64,000 nt of DNA from Chara braunii (lineage: Eukaryota > Streptophyta > Charophyceae > Charales > Characeae), in contig BFEA01000031.1 in the NCBI GenBank assembly GCA_003427395.1, positions 155,301 to 219,300 of the forward strand, given 5' to 3'. Numbering within the stretch: position 1 is the stretch's first letter; each line of letters starts with the position of its first letter. The position numbers and the translations under genes were made by a program. Below the pieces are notes generated by a model, which was not told the origin of the DNA, did no database searches, and saw only the letters and a list, made by a program, of their open reading frames with translations. Positions 42,461-53,709 of this stretch are shown here, in pieces.

Positions 42461-42510
42461 AGAACTTTCATTGTGAGCTGGGAACCGGGCCCAGCGTCGT
42501 CATTGGGCTT
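42425..42510 (-). repeat. solitary LINE-type 3' module, minus strand
   Basis: Poly(T) at about 42430-42455, then GAGCTGGGAACCGGGCCCAGCG, which on the minus strand is the GCTGGGCCCGGTTCCCAGC hairpin of the LINE 3' module. Confidence 0.6.
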
Positions 42511-42719
42511 TTGCTGGTGTACATCTTCCTCTTCTTCTTCTCCTTCTTTATCTCTCTCCTCTTTCAAGTTCATTCATTTGTTTTTGACATTGGACGGCAT
42601 TGTACTTTCTTCTGAATTTGCAATTCGAAATTAGTCAGGAATCAGGATCGTAACCAGAAAGGAAAAAACAGTCTTTTAGAGCTGGGACGCCTGATGCCGT
42701 CCGAGAGAGACACAGCACT

Positions 42720-42894
42720 GCTTATCAAAAAAAGAAAAAAAAAAAGAAAAAAAAAAAGAAAAAAAAAAAGAGGATAAGACGCTACAGAAGAGCATCCAGT
42801 CTGATGTTAGGGATGTTGAGCCCACCAATAAATGGAGCCTCCCCGGGAGCGCTGGTGGTGTCTGCTCTTACCAACACCCCTAGCACCCGTCCGG

Positions 42895-42935
<41 letters not shown>

Positions 42936-43110
42936 GAGTCTGGGCCCGGTTCCCAGCCTATAATAGAACAGTTAAAAAAAAAAAAAAAAGGAGCATCCAG
43001 TGTAGACCAGCACCTCAATATTTTCCCAAGTGCATGTGGCCAAAGTTGGGGGTGAGGTGCATGGACCAACAAGAAAAAAAAAAAAAGAAAAAAAAAAAGA
43101 AGAAAAGACA
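42720..43110 (+). repeat. solitary LINE-type 3' modules and A-rich tracts
   Basis: 42805-42931 carries CCCACCAATAAATGGAGCC and the third-hairpin region (CTGGTGGTGTCTGCTCTTACC), then poly(A). 42932-42989 is a short piece (CTGGGCCCGGTTCCCAGC) with its own A-tail. (AAAAAG)n-type tracts lie at 42727-42771 and 43072-43105. Confidence 0.65.
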
Positions 43111-43588
43111 CCTCTAACACAGCACTGCCACGCAGGTATATCTGTTAGAGAACCACATGCTGGGGGCAAGGTAATCATGACTCCCCTTCACCCATCTTGC
43201 CTTATGCAATGTTCCAGCGAGAGAATCTGTTGAAATAGCTACCCCAATTTTTTATTAATTTTCTTACGTTGGGGGCCGTGCGAACGCGTGCCCCACCTAC
43301 CTACCAGAAATAATCCCGTATTGACACCTCCATGGGTGCGACCTAGGCCAGGCGAGTCCCGACAAGTGCAATGGGGGACCCTGGAACCTAGGCCATACAA
43401 CTTCATGATCACGGATACTCCCCGACCAGGTCAGTATGACCCCAACTTTTTTGGGTGCCCAGTTCAACTTGTTTTGCCTTTTCTTTTTTCTTTTCTTTTT
43501 TCTTTTTTTTTCCTTTTTTTTCTTTTTGGCCACACTTTCTTGACCCTACCAAGGGCAGAGTTTTCTATTCTTCCTTTCTTTTTCTTTT

Positions 43589-43621
<33 letters not shown>

Positions 43622-43640
43622 CTTTTTTTTCTTTGTGGGC
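43111..43640. other. no gene; long pyrimidine/T tract
   Basis: 43470-43640 is almost entirely T with some C, and open frames here are Phe-rich artefacts. The rest is unrecognised. Confidence 0.5.
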
Positions 43641-43642
43641 CT

Positions 43643-43709
43643 ATTGGCTTCGATCCCCGCATCTGTGGTGTATCAGGCTGGTACGTTACCTACTGGGCTA
43701 GCTCCTATT
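43643..43709 (-). ncRNA. tRNA-derived SINE head
   Basis: Minus strand: GGAGCTAGCCCAGTAGG with a consensus A box (plus 43689-43700), and GGGATCGAAGCC as B box (about 43647-43658), correctly spaced for a tRNA of about 70 nt. The A-rich sequence that follows (seen as T on the plus strand) acts as a tail. The head is closely related to the tRNA part of the composite elements at 18770-19160 and 20770-21104. Confidence 0.65.
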
Positions 43710-43818
43710 TCACTTTTTTTCTTTTTTTTGTTTTTAACCTTCATTTCTTTTTGTTCAATGAATCTGTACAACTTTCTTCCTTCTGTACCGTAGCAAAATA
43801 AGGCGGGGCCAGTAAAAG

Positions 43819-44061
43819 ATGTGGACGGGTTCGCCATGCCTGTCGGCTGACCTGGTTGACAGTCAGACTGCATGGTGTACCCAATGTAATAGATATGGCC
43901 ACCCAGCATCCAATTGTGCTCTGTGCAGCCACCGTACTGGACATGGGCATCCAACAGAGGAATGTGAGTTCGGTGCTGGCCCACGACAGAGGGAAAGAGC
44001 AGGCTCCTCCCAGAAGACCTCAGCATCAAGCACAGAGCTACTGGCAATCCCGATCAGGGGC
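43819..44061 (+). pseudogene. double zinc-knuckle fragment (retroelement ORF1/Gag-like)
   Basis: The open frame contains WCTQCNRYGHPASNC, an exact CX2CX4HX4C knuckle, followed at once by a second cluster CALCSHRTGHGHPTEEC. Tandem knuckles like these occur in ORF1 or Gag proteins, where they bind RNA. The fragment is cut off by the inverted-repeat element starting at 44062. It does not match the single knuckle of LINE E or of the PLEs, so it probably derives from another retroelement family. Confidence 0.6.
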
Positions 44062-44211
44062 CAAGTCCCACTAGCAGCATTGAGTTTCCTCAACACCCGA
44101 ATATGGACGTGTTTTTGGAGAGGTGCGGTTGAGGAAATTCGGCGTGATTTTCTGCACACATTCCCACAAACAGGTCCAGATTCGAGCGTTGAGGAAACTC
44201 AATGCTGCTAG

Positions 44212-44218
<7 letters not shown>
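44062..44218. mobile_element. miniature inverted-repeat element
   Basis: Left arm (AGTCCCACTAGCAGCATTGA ... CTCAACACCCGAATATGGAC) and right arm (GTCCAGATTCGAGCGTTGAG ... GCTGCTAGCGGGACT) pair over about 45 bp with few mismatches. The centre is about 65 bp. Noncoding. Confidence 0.75.
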
Positions 44219-44252
<34 letters not shown>

Positions 44253-44302
44253 CTCCATCTATTGGTGGGGAGCAACACCTGCTGGAAACCGGGTCCAGCG
44301 CA
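44219..44302 (-). repeat. solitary LINE-type 3' module, minus strand
   Basis: Poly(T) (44219-44245), then CTCCATCTATTGGTGGGGAG and GCTGGAAACCGGGTCCAGCG. On the minus strand this is the shared hairpin module with its A-tail. It abuts LINE F head-to-head. Confidence 0.75.
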
Positions 44303-44309
44303 ACTACCG

Positions 44310-45572
44310 TCTTCACCCGAATAATCCCAACTCCGCGAGGGGAGGCAAGGACGAGAAAACTAGAAAAATTCTACCTATGGACAAATGCCTATCCCCGCAA
44401 TAGCGAGATCTGCTAGAGAGATCGATGACGAAGGATAAAATATGGACAGCGCTTCTCCAGATGAAGGAAGAAAAAACGCCCGGAATTGACGGTTTCTCCA
44501 ATGAGTTTTGGGAAGCTATGCGGACGGATCTGAGCACGGACTTGTGGGAGTACCACCAGAAGGTATGGGAAGCCGGGGAAATGGGGAAAGTATTGGGGAA
44601 AGGAGTGTTGTCGTTACTATACAAAAAAAGGGGATAAGATGAATATCAGGAACTACAGAGCTATCACCCTTCTTACAGTAGTTTACAAAATGCTCTCCAA
44701 AGCCTTGACAAGTCGTATGGCGGCGGTCTTGGAAGACGTAATACACCCAGCCCATACAGGGTTCATGACCGGTAGGAACATACAGGAGAACATCCTGCTA
44801 GTAAATGAAGTGGTCAATTTTACACGTAGGAACCGAGCAAACGCAACCATTATTTTTATTGACTTCGAGAAAGTCTACGACCACGTCGATTGGGACTTTT
44901 TAGACAAATGCTTAGACAAAATGAACTTCGGACCCACCTTCAGGCGCTGGGTGAGGATTCTACATAACAATGTCACTACTTGTGTGTAGGTTAACGGGTC
45001 AGTGGCACCTCCGTTTGAGCTTCAACGTTCGGTGAGACAAGGGGACCCTATTGCCCCCTACCTCTTTCTGGTTATAATGGAGGCAATATCTGCTAATCTG
45101 AGATACAATAAGGACCTTACACGGATCAGAATCGCTGACATCCCGGAGGAGGTAGTGCCGATGTGTTCCCTTTTTGCGGATGACCTCACTATTATGGTGG
45201 AGGCAAATGCACAAAATTTGGAAGAAATTCGAAATCTTATGAACCGATTCTGCAGACTGTCAGACATGGTCGTCAATCGGGGACAGAAGAATGTAGGCTG
45301 GTGGTTACATCACCAAGGGGGAAGTCCCCCCGAAAACCCGCGAATCACTTCGTTCCCCCCGGATGACCCTCTCAGAATCCTAGGGGCGTTAGTTACAGGA
45401 AAAGGTAAGCATGTCACCAATGACGAGTGGTTGGCGGGGCCAGCACATGCCAAACTCGCGCGGTGGAACAACAAGCATTCCTCAATCTTTGGGCGGACCC
45501 TTGTTATCAATAATGTAGTGCTAGCCACACTTTGGTACAAAGCCATATTATGGTCCATGAACAATGGGGGGC
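44310..45572 (+). pseudogene. LINE copy F, upstream part (reverse transcriptase)
   Basis: Starts in the linker before the RT. Motifs: IWTALLQMKEEKTPGIDGF, NYRAITLLTVVYK, FIDFEKVYDHVDWDFLDK, RQGDPIAPYLFLVIMEAI and the catalytic SLFADDLTIM (about 45166-45195). Damage includes a frame break near 44635 and a TAG at 44987-44989. The frame reads into WYKAILWSMNNGG at 45572, exactly where LINE E has been inserted. The next codons (GGLKALKRQL) resume at 57571, so the copy was continuous before that event. No endonuclease domain is present; the copy is 5'-truncated. Confidence 0.9.
45560..45572. repeat. target-site duplication of LINE E, left copy (up to 13 bp)
   Basis: AACAATGGGGGGC is repeated at 57565-57577, straight after the poly(A) of LINE E. 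The first two A's could belong to the tail, so 11-13 bp. Confidence 0.93.
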
Positions 45573-46791
45573 CCACCCCACTCAGGGCCAGAGAGGAGCG
45601 TTAGCGCGTAGCGCCCCGCGGACGGCAAGGTTCGCCCGCCAGGATCCGCACGTGTCGTTTGGGCAAGAGAAGGTCTCATCAGCCATCGCCTGTGAACACG
45701 CCCGTCACCATCTCCCATCCCCACGTCGGGGATGGAGTGAGAATTCCCGCGTGAGAAAGTGGTGACGAGTTCGCGTCAGCGCAAGGATTCACGTACAGCC
45801 ATGCGAGTAGGAGCACGAGTGAACGATATCGACATTGACTCATCGGACTGACGTTAACATCTGAGGAGAGAGACACACCGAGGTAGATTGGAAAGGGATC
45901 GGGATCAGACACTGGGACTCGTTGGGGCACAGTCGTCAAACATACCGTGAAGGTCGTAGGTGACAGCGTGCAGAGTAGGACTGCAATGCTCTAACTAAGG
46001 ACGGCAGGCAATAAGGTGACGACACAAGACGACATGGGGTTTCCTCTACCTGCGGTTGGAAGGACGACGTGTCAGCGGAGTGGCCAAGACGGTGGTGAGG
46101 GGTGGAACGAACATCGGACTGCGACGACGGTTGGCACCTGAGGCGGTCAACAAGGACAGAGGGACGACCGGGGAACAGAGAGACGAGCGGGGACATGGTA
46201 GCGAGGGAACGCAGCTGGCACTAACGACAGATTGGAGCGAATTTGGCACTGTAACAACCACTGGGGTAAAATCGATACGTACAGACCGTTCCCCCCCTCC
46301 CTCCCCCCCCCTCTTTCCCCCGCTCACCCATGTTGGGTTTTGGTCAAACTTGGGTCAATCCTGGCTGCCCCCCCCCCCCTTGCGACCCACATCCTCGTCA
46401 GCTCTGAGGAATTTTCATAGTCAACCCTATCTAACCAGCCCTCTAACCACTTACTTTCGAGAGTGCCGGGACACAAAGACTTAGGTAACACAGACTTAGG
46501 TTAAACTGATTAACCCTATTTGCACTGTCTGTGGGGTGCTCCTCATATTAGGAATCTGGCCATAAAATCTCCACAGAAACACTGACTTGGTCATAAACTG
46601 GGGATCTGGCAGGATTATGAAACAGGGCCCTGTTGACTCATTCAGTTGACTCCTCAAGCTAGCTCCCCCCACCGGTGACCCGCATCCACGTCAGCTTTGA
46701 GGCGTTTTCCTGGTCAGCCTTATCTAATCTGCCCTCTAACCACTTGTTTTCGAGAGTGCCGAAACAAACAGGGTCCTGCTGACTCACCCTA
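45573..46791 (+). promoter_or_regulatory. LINE E 5' UTR with internal direct repeat
   Basis: GC-rich leader without a convincing frame. A ~95-bp segment (from CATCCTCGTCAGCTCTGAGG, about 46388, to TTTCGAGAGTGCCG) recurs about 295 bp downstream (from CATCCACGTCAGCTTTGAGG, about 46684). Internal promoters of L1-type LINEs lie in this leader and can be built of repeated monomers. The promoter role is inferred. Confidence 0.55.
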
Positions 46792-48478
46792 TTGGCTCGT
46801 CCGGTCCGGGCCAAAAGCCCGGGCCCGAAGGGGGCTAATAAGGGGGGTTGTTCAGCGGACCTGTCCCCTTCGGCCCGGGACACACGTTCCCCCATGCCTG
46901 AGAAGGATGGGGTGGCAGGTAAAACCGGGGATACATGGAGGAACAAGGTCGCAAAAACAGATGTGGCCTCCAATGACAGTACGCCCCCCACTTCCAGTCG
47001 CATCAACAACCTACCGCCACAGTTGCTTAAAGCCTTATCTGCTCCAGGGGTGAATGACCCTGTAGGGGCTTCGACACTGACCCCCATACCTCCACTCAAA
47101 AGCCAGCTCATACAGCAGCTTTACATAGAGTCAGAGAGGAAATACCAAGTGAAGGAGGGCTACATTTACCCTCACTCTGTCTTCCCGGCCCAAGCGCTTG
47201 CCAAGCGTACTACGGTCTACTCAAAGAAGGCGGTGCATTTCCGCTTCCCGACGAGTCTGGCATCTTACCCTGTCAACGAAAAAGTTAAATGGATCTCTGC
47301 TAAACTGGGGAAAATTAAAACTGATAGCCGACTCGTACAAGACCACTTTCTAATAGAGGTGGAGAGCCCTGACTGTATCACAGTTGTTACGCTCTACACT
47401 ACAGACAAACACATCATTCTCAAAAGCAAGGGATTACAGTTCAACGGCAAGCCGGTCCATGTCACGGCTTGGTCTCCAGCCAACCCCTTGTCAAGTGATG
47501 AAAAGCGGGAATTTCTAATGAACTCTAATTTCTAGGTGGAATTTAGATTTGCACCCCTGTGTGTGCAAGGGGCCATACTGACTGACTTGGAAAACATTGC
47601 AAGTGTCAAGGGGTACATCACGGATCTGCCCCGATTTCTGGGGAGACGGGATGACTCGCTGTTAGTAGCGGTTGATTGGGACCCCAGTTATCCGTTCCCT
47701 CTTAATGGAGAATGGAGATACTCGCAGGGGGAGGGAACACTCGGTCCCGGTCAGTCACACACAGGACCCATGGTGCTATGCTTGTAAGATCAGTGGCCAC
47801 CTGTGCACAGATGATGAATGCCCTAACAACCGCAGACAACGAATTAAGGGCCTCATCATCCCCCACCAGACGGATGAGGAGAGGTGGTTCCCTGAGGAGA
47901 AATATCTGAAGGGACGGGAACTCTCAACATACGCTGACGGAAGACCTGCCAAGTGGTTCTGGCATGGAGAGGGACAGCCACAAGCCTTTCCCGCTGGGGC
48001 CAAACACATTATCCCAGAAGACCGCAAACAGAAGCAGAGTAAGGGAAAGGAGCCAACACAGGATGGTCCCCGAAACAAACGTCTGGCTCTCCGAAAGACT
48101 CAGGGTATAGACCGAGACGAAAACGTATGTCCAACAAGTGGACTCGCCACAGAAAAGTGGCTGCCATCCAAGTCCCCTGTGCCAACCCCCGCCCTAGTGG
48201 CGACACGCGCGGCCGCGCGCGGATCTTCACACAAATACATACCGAAGCAAAAGTTGGAACTGGCACAGAAGGGCCATGAGCTGCACAAGCCAGCCCCTTC
48301 CCCTCTGCTGCCTCAAGCCACGGAGGAGCCCCGGCAGGAGCACAAACAGGAACAGGAACAGGTCCTACAACCTACGATTGATCTAAAACAACTGGTTCTG
48401 CAGCACTTGCCTGTCCCGCCCCTGCCTCTCCCTACAACAGAAGACAAACAGGGGGACACAACCGCTGTCCAACAATAG
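46792..48478 (+). pseudogene. LINE E ORF1, N-terminal part (DUF4283-like region, zinc knuckle)
   Basis: 46792-47535 (247 aa) continues after one stop (47533-47535) to 47787, then shifts frame into 47672-48478. The stretch HFLIEVESPDCITVVTLYTT ... LQFNGKPVHVTAWSPANPL resembles the DUF4283-type fold of plant L1 ORF1 proteins (by eye only). A Cys/His cluster, CYACKISGHLCTDDEC, lies near 47773-47820 and is a CCHC-like knuckle with a longer last spacing. The product would coat LINE RNA. The rest is Lys/Gln/Pro-rich. The start at 46792 is the first ATG of the frame; MPEKDGVAG (46894) is an alternative. Confidence 0.75.
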
Positions 48479-49928
48479 TCGACTCCAGCCCTCCCTCTCC
48501 CGGTCGTGGAAGGGGATCAAGGAGGGCAATTGCCTCACAGGCTACAAATAGCCTCTCATGTAGCAGGTGCAGCTAAAGTGGAGCAAAGACTGAAGCTGAG
48601 AACCCCCCCAGACACAGGCATAGGACCCCACAATGAGGAAACTGTATCGGTGGTCATAGGGGAAGGGGATCAAAGAGGGCAGCTGCCCCGGATGCTACAA
48701 ACTGTTTCTCATGCATCCGGAGCAGCAAATGGGGAGCAAAGACCGGAGCTGAGAGCAGGTGCAGCTAAAGGGGAGCAAAGACTTGTGCTGAGAAAACCCC
48801 CAGACACAGGCACAGGACCCCACAACGAGGAAACTGTACCGGTGGTCATGGGGGAAGGGGATCAAAGAGGGCATCTGCCCCGAATGCTACAAACTGTTTC
48901 TCATGCATCCAAAGCAGCAAATGGGGAGCAACGTCCGGAGCTGAGAAACCAGGTAACACAACCACCGTCCTCGGGAGAGGCGACGGCTGGGGAACAAAGC
49001 CCGGCCTTCCACCCAAAAGCCCCACACACGCACAGAATCCCGTATGAAGGAAATTGTATCGGAGGTCACAGGGGAAAAGAAGTTCTCCCTCATTAGATCA
49101 GCCGACATTCGATTGGATGGGTCGAGGACGGCGGAGAAAATAACTCGGAATGACAATCGCTCTCAGCGATTACAGTCGGTTACAGCAGCAAAGACCAACG
49201 TTGAAACTCATCAGGCTCCCCCCCCCGACCTGCCCGGGCCATCTCTACCAATGCACGCGCCCTGGCCCGATTCAAGCGGTCTACAACAACCGACGACCAC
49301 GTTCATCCGGGTGAACAATGACAGTCACGCCCCCAAACCTCTTTCTCCGCACGGGGTTTGGCTAAAAGCCAACTCCTTGCTCAATAAACTCAAAGGTGCA
49401 GCCTTCCCACAACATCACCAACTACTGTCGGCTGAACAAGGAGGCGATGGGAGGCCGAACAATGATTGGGCGGTGACGGAACATGAAAGTTGTGGGAGAG
49501 CGACCATTGAGCAAGACCCCAAGCTCCTGCCACAGACCCTTGACCGACAGCCTGAATGCCAACCACCCTCCCCCCCATACCAGCTGCAGCACATAGGGTG
49601 TCGACAGACGACCCTGCAACAACAGACGGGGAGAATGAACAGGGGGACGGATCAGGGAATGCATTTGTCCCGGAACTTCGAGGCTGTGGTACTCCAAACA
49701 TTGATTCACAGTCCACAACTTGGCTGCAGGCCCTCGACTGACAGACCGAAAGTCGACCGCTCACCCCTCTACATCTGCCACAGAACGCCGATTGTCGAGG
49801 GAGCTCTCTGCAACAGCAAATGGGGGAGACTGGACAGGGGGCTGGACCGGGGGGCACACCTACCGAACAAGGGTATAAGCATCCTCCCGATCTACAACAA
49901 CACCCCAACCAACAGGGTCACGGTCTGA
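48479..49928 (+). pseudogene. LINE E ORF1, middle part with protein-level tandem repeats
   Basis: The frame continues after the stop at 48476-48478. 48506-49000 encodes roughly three repeats built from EGDQRGQLPRMLQTVSHAS and AANGEQRPELR, and two of KPPDTGTGPHNEETVPVV. The DNA unit is about 180 bp. The reading then passes to another frame (49044-49928), with a Pro/Gln-rich, largely disordered sequence. No catalytic motif. This is an unusual extension compared with ordinary plant LINE ORF1 proteins. Confidence 0.65.
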
Positions 49929-51890
49929 CGGGCCACATACACCACCATTGGGAGCACACAGCTCAGCAGCATGAGCTGCCGCAACAGCCTCCCGACCAAA
50001 TGCCGCAAGAAATGCAAGGCCGGCAGTATGAACTGCTACAACACACCCAAGACTGCTTGCCATTGCAAATACCCCAGCAGCCACAACCGCAACAGCAGCA
50101 GCAACAGTTGCTGCAGCAGAGCTCCTTCGACGACCAACTGCGGATGCTACTGCACGCTCAGCTGGCCCAGCATCAAAGACAAAACCAACAACAACTCTTG
50201 GTACACCAACAACAAACGATATAGCATCTCCAGCTGCAATGGCAGCAGCAGCTCTACCAGCAGCAACAAGAGATATTGCACCAGCAGCAACAACAGCTGC
50301 AGGCCTACTGGCACCAGGAGCTTGAGAGACAGACGAGGATGCGGATGCAACAACATCAGAGCCTGCCCGGTCCCCAACATTATTCCTGTACAGCCCTGCC
50401 GCTTCAGAGCCAACATGACCCTTCACAACTGGCGCTGGGTCTGCAGCAGGAAGGGGATGGTCCCCAACACATCCATTCTGTTGCATCGCTGCTGCTGGGG
50501 GAAGGTCCGCAACAGATGGATACCTCCGGACCCCCGCAAGATGAAGTGTCGCAAAAATGCCAACACATCCATTCTGCTGCACCGTTGTTGCTGGGGGAAG
50601 GTCCGCAACAGATGGATATCTCTGGACCCCCGCACGATGAAGTGGCGCAAAAATGCCAGCCTGCCCCAGATGATGTGGACATGGAAACAGTGTTGACGAT
50701 CGCTACTGATGAAGAGGTGAAACAAAAATTGTGCTTCCTAACAGAATGGACACTGATGAAAATATTCTCGTTGACTGATGACAACCCGACACACAAACTG
50801 AAAATGGAACACTGGGAAGATGCAAAAACGGTTCTCATGCACAGCCTAAGAATCCTGGCCGCAGTGGAAAAACATGATGCAGTCACAGACATAGATTGGA
50901 TGGAGGTGGAAGCAACCATTGTTTTTGTGGTTAATGAATTCCTAGACAAACAGGAGCTCTTTGCTAAAGCCCAACCCCCACTGCAGGATGCTGCCATCCG
51001 CCAGGAGCAAACGTTCCTCCACGAAGGCCTTGCATGGCCCGTATCGAACTGTGTAATACACTCTCTCCAACCGGACCTCAGTTGGGTCAGCCAGCACAGT
51101 CTCACCTTGAGGGTGCCTCTCAACCACACATTCAAGAAGTCCCCTGTCGACAACTGGTCCCTGCAGACATGAAGCAGTCTCACTCTTCACAGCTGCTGCC
51201 CAGCCACAAACAAGACCTGGAACGGGCCCCACAGGAGTTGCCTGCCCCGCCCCCTTCTCGGCACAGGCTTCATCATGCGGACATACTACTTGACGATGAG
51301 GATATGCCACAACAGGTGTCCAAACAAGACTCACTCTTATCACCGGTGGTGCAGACGTTAAAACTGAAAGATGTGGTGAGACTCGAAGTGGATGACAGTA
51401 CCCCTGTGGCGATCCCCCCGGGAGTGGTTTCTGTTCCCTTTAACCAGGACGGGTACAAAAGGTGAATGGCTCCTAGGACTTAGACTGCCCCAACACCACC
51501 CAAAACAATCTGAGGATCAACCAGGGTTGTCTTTGGATGGGTGGAGGGGAAATCCCTCCACAGCAGTCATTCTCAAAAGAATGAAGTACTGGCGCAAGGA
51601 GACGTCTACGGAAGGGATAATTGGTGCAGTCATTCCTAACTCCTTATCCTTTCCCAAAGGAATCATTCCGGTGATCCTTCTCGTTGACTCCGCTGCTGTC
51701 AATCACTCCAAAGGCTCTGACTTCCAATGGTTTACTCACCGATAGTTGATGCACCTCCCAACAACTCAGATTCGAATGAGCTACGCTTGGACAGTGAGCA
51801 GGGTCACCTTTTTCTTATAAATCTTCCTGGAGGACAACGTCCTGGAAGAACACCACCAATGGGATGACCCTCCCTTCATCCTCCCCATTA
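49820..51890 (+). pseudogene. LINE E ORF1, C-terminal part (Gln-rich region and helical domains)
   Basis: The frame 49820-51172 is open except for TAG at 50222-50224. It starts with a Gln-rich region (runs of CAG/CAA, about 50040-50330). Two copies of HIHS(V/A)A(S/P)LLLGEGPQQM follow. Then comes a more globular, helical stretch (residues KLCFLTEWTLMKIFSLTD to VNEFLDKQELF, about 50710-50970). After frame changes, the last domain (51600-51890: GIIPVILLVDSAAVNHSKGS, FQWFTHR, HQWDDPPF) is homologous to the block upstream of the endonuclease in LINE B (24330-24060). Its conservation in two copies implies function, but I do not know which. Confidence 0.65.
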
Positions 51891-51906
51891 AACACAAAGA
51901 TTAGAC

Positions 51907-53709
51907 ATGCACACATCTACAATGTTGACGCCTGATCCAATGGAGAACACTGTTGCACAGCAACATAACATCCGCTCCCCTCCCCTCCCTTCTGCCACCC
52001 CACAACGCACCCATCACACACCCCCACAACAACCCATGCAACGCCCACCGTCCCCCCCTGTTTTCCCCCGGATTAGGAAGCAACCTCAATGGGCAGAGAA
52101 GCTTAGCAGAGCAGATCTTGATATTCGATCATTGAACGTCAACGGTCTCATCCAGGCTTCCCCTGCCAAAAAGGGAGCTATATGGAACCAACTTAAAAGC
52201 CCGGACATGATCAATTGGCCAGATGCCATTTGTGTGCAGGGAACACATCTCCAGGATACGCCGTCCCATAATGCCAAGGCACGAGCAATCTGGCCGTACA
52301 CATCTTTCGTTGCGCCGGCCAAAAAAAAGGGCGTCGGCAGGGGTGGCAATTTGGCTGCCACCCTCCTCGAGACTTACACCCATAAAGTACGACTATGGGT
52401 GTACCTTAAAGTGGCTCTCCAAGAGGACGTCTTTTACCTCGTATGTGTCTACGCGCCTAACGACCCGGTGGCCCGGCTGGACCTATGGCTCACGCTTCAT
52501 CAACACCTACCGGATGATGCCCCGATGATAATGGCGAGCAACTTCAATACCACCTTGGATCCATATATGGATCGGCGGTCGACGTCGTAACAGACACGGA
52601 CGGTTGGGGCCCCGCCGATCCAAACTGCACTAGATGTCATAGTGTTTAAACAATTCATGCTCGACAGACAACTGGAAGATGCTTACAGGGTGCTCCATCC
52701 AACTCAAAAGGCCTATACCTGTTTGTCTTCTAGAGGGCAGGCAGGACCGGCCAACTCTAGAATCGACCTTATACTAGTGTCTAAGGATCTTGCGGGACTT
52801 ATTATTGCTACTGATATTGCATCCATCAGTCCATGCAACTCTTTTGACCATAGGATGGTCACCCTGGGATTGTCATTTCACAATCACATCCACAGGAGTC
52901 CGGGGTTTTATAAGTTTAACACCTCCCTTCTCCCCCTGTCCAAGTTCAAAGATATGATTGAATCTTTCTGGCGGTACTGGCAATCTAAGAAACCAGCCAC
53001 AGGGGAGAGGGTGTCTTGGTTCAATGAAGGTATGACGCAACTCAGGGAACGAAGCAAGAAATTCTCTACCCAGTACGCCAGAGACCGTAAGGCAGTTCTA
53101 GATAGACTCATGCGAGAGCTGGAGGAATGGGACGACCAACTCATGGGAGATCCGATTCACCAGCCCACCTACGATGAACTGCAAAAGGCAAGGGACCACC
53201 TCCAAACTTACATCGACCAACAAACTCAAGCATGGAGGATTCAGGCGAAAATAAAGAAGGACCACACAGATGGAACAATGGCAAAAGCCTTCTTTAACAG
53301 AGCAAAAGCATGCTCGAGAGCCAACACAGTCCCGAGACTAAAGCACCCATTTGATGACAATGCCCCGACTGCAACTAATTCGTATGCGATTGTATACTAC
53401 GCTTCAAAATACTACCAAAAGTTGTTCGCTTCGGAAACCCCCCTTAAACCCCCGGATGCAATCCTTCAGGCAAGAGAACAACTCCTACAAGCGCTCCAAT
53501 CACGACTTACACTGCCCCAGAGAGCCGAACTGGACCGGCTAATTACGTTAGAGGACGCAAAGGAAGCCCTGCAAGATATGGAAGATGAGAAAACACCAGG
53601 GGTGGATTCCTTCCCCAAGGAATTATGGGTGCGGTTTTGGGAGCTGTTGAGTGAAGACCTTATGAAGTACATACGAGCGGTGCAGGAGGACGGATCCTTG
53701 GGGGCATGA
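51907..53709 (+). pseudogene. LINE E ORF2, endonuclease domain and linker
   Basis: Starts MHTSTMLTPDPMEN at 51907. The AP-type endonuclease follows: ADLDIRSLNVNGL, ICVQGTHLQDTPSHN, VCVYAPNDP and SNFNTTLDPYMDRR, where the canonical Asp of GDFN has become Asn (SNFN), removing a key residue. A stop lies at 52588-52590. The same frame resumes in 52642-53709 with SRIDLILVSKDL and the FDHRMV motif. The linker FYKFNTSLLPLSKFKDMI leads to the region just before the RT (MEDEKTPGVDSFPKELW). The domain would nick target DNA for target-primed reverse transcription. Confidence 0.88.

Noticed and set aside
43297-43793. Phe- or Lys-rich frames
   Set aside because: Translation of T/A tracts.
48009-51458. 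Many minus-strand frames (up to 259 aa) in the ORF1 region of LINE E
   Set aside because: They mirror the plus-strand ORF1 and have no domain of their own; the plus strand is supported by the zinc knuckle and by homology to LINE B.
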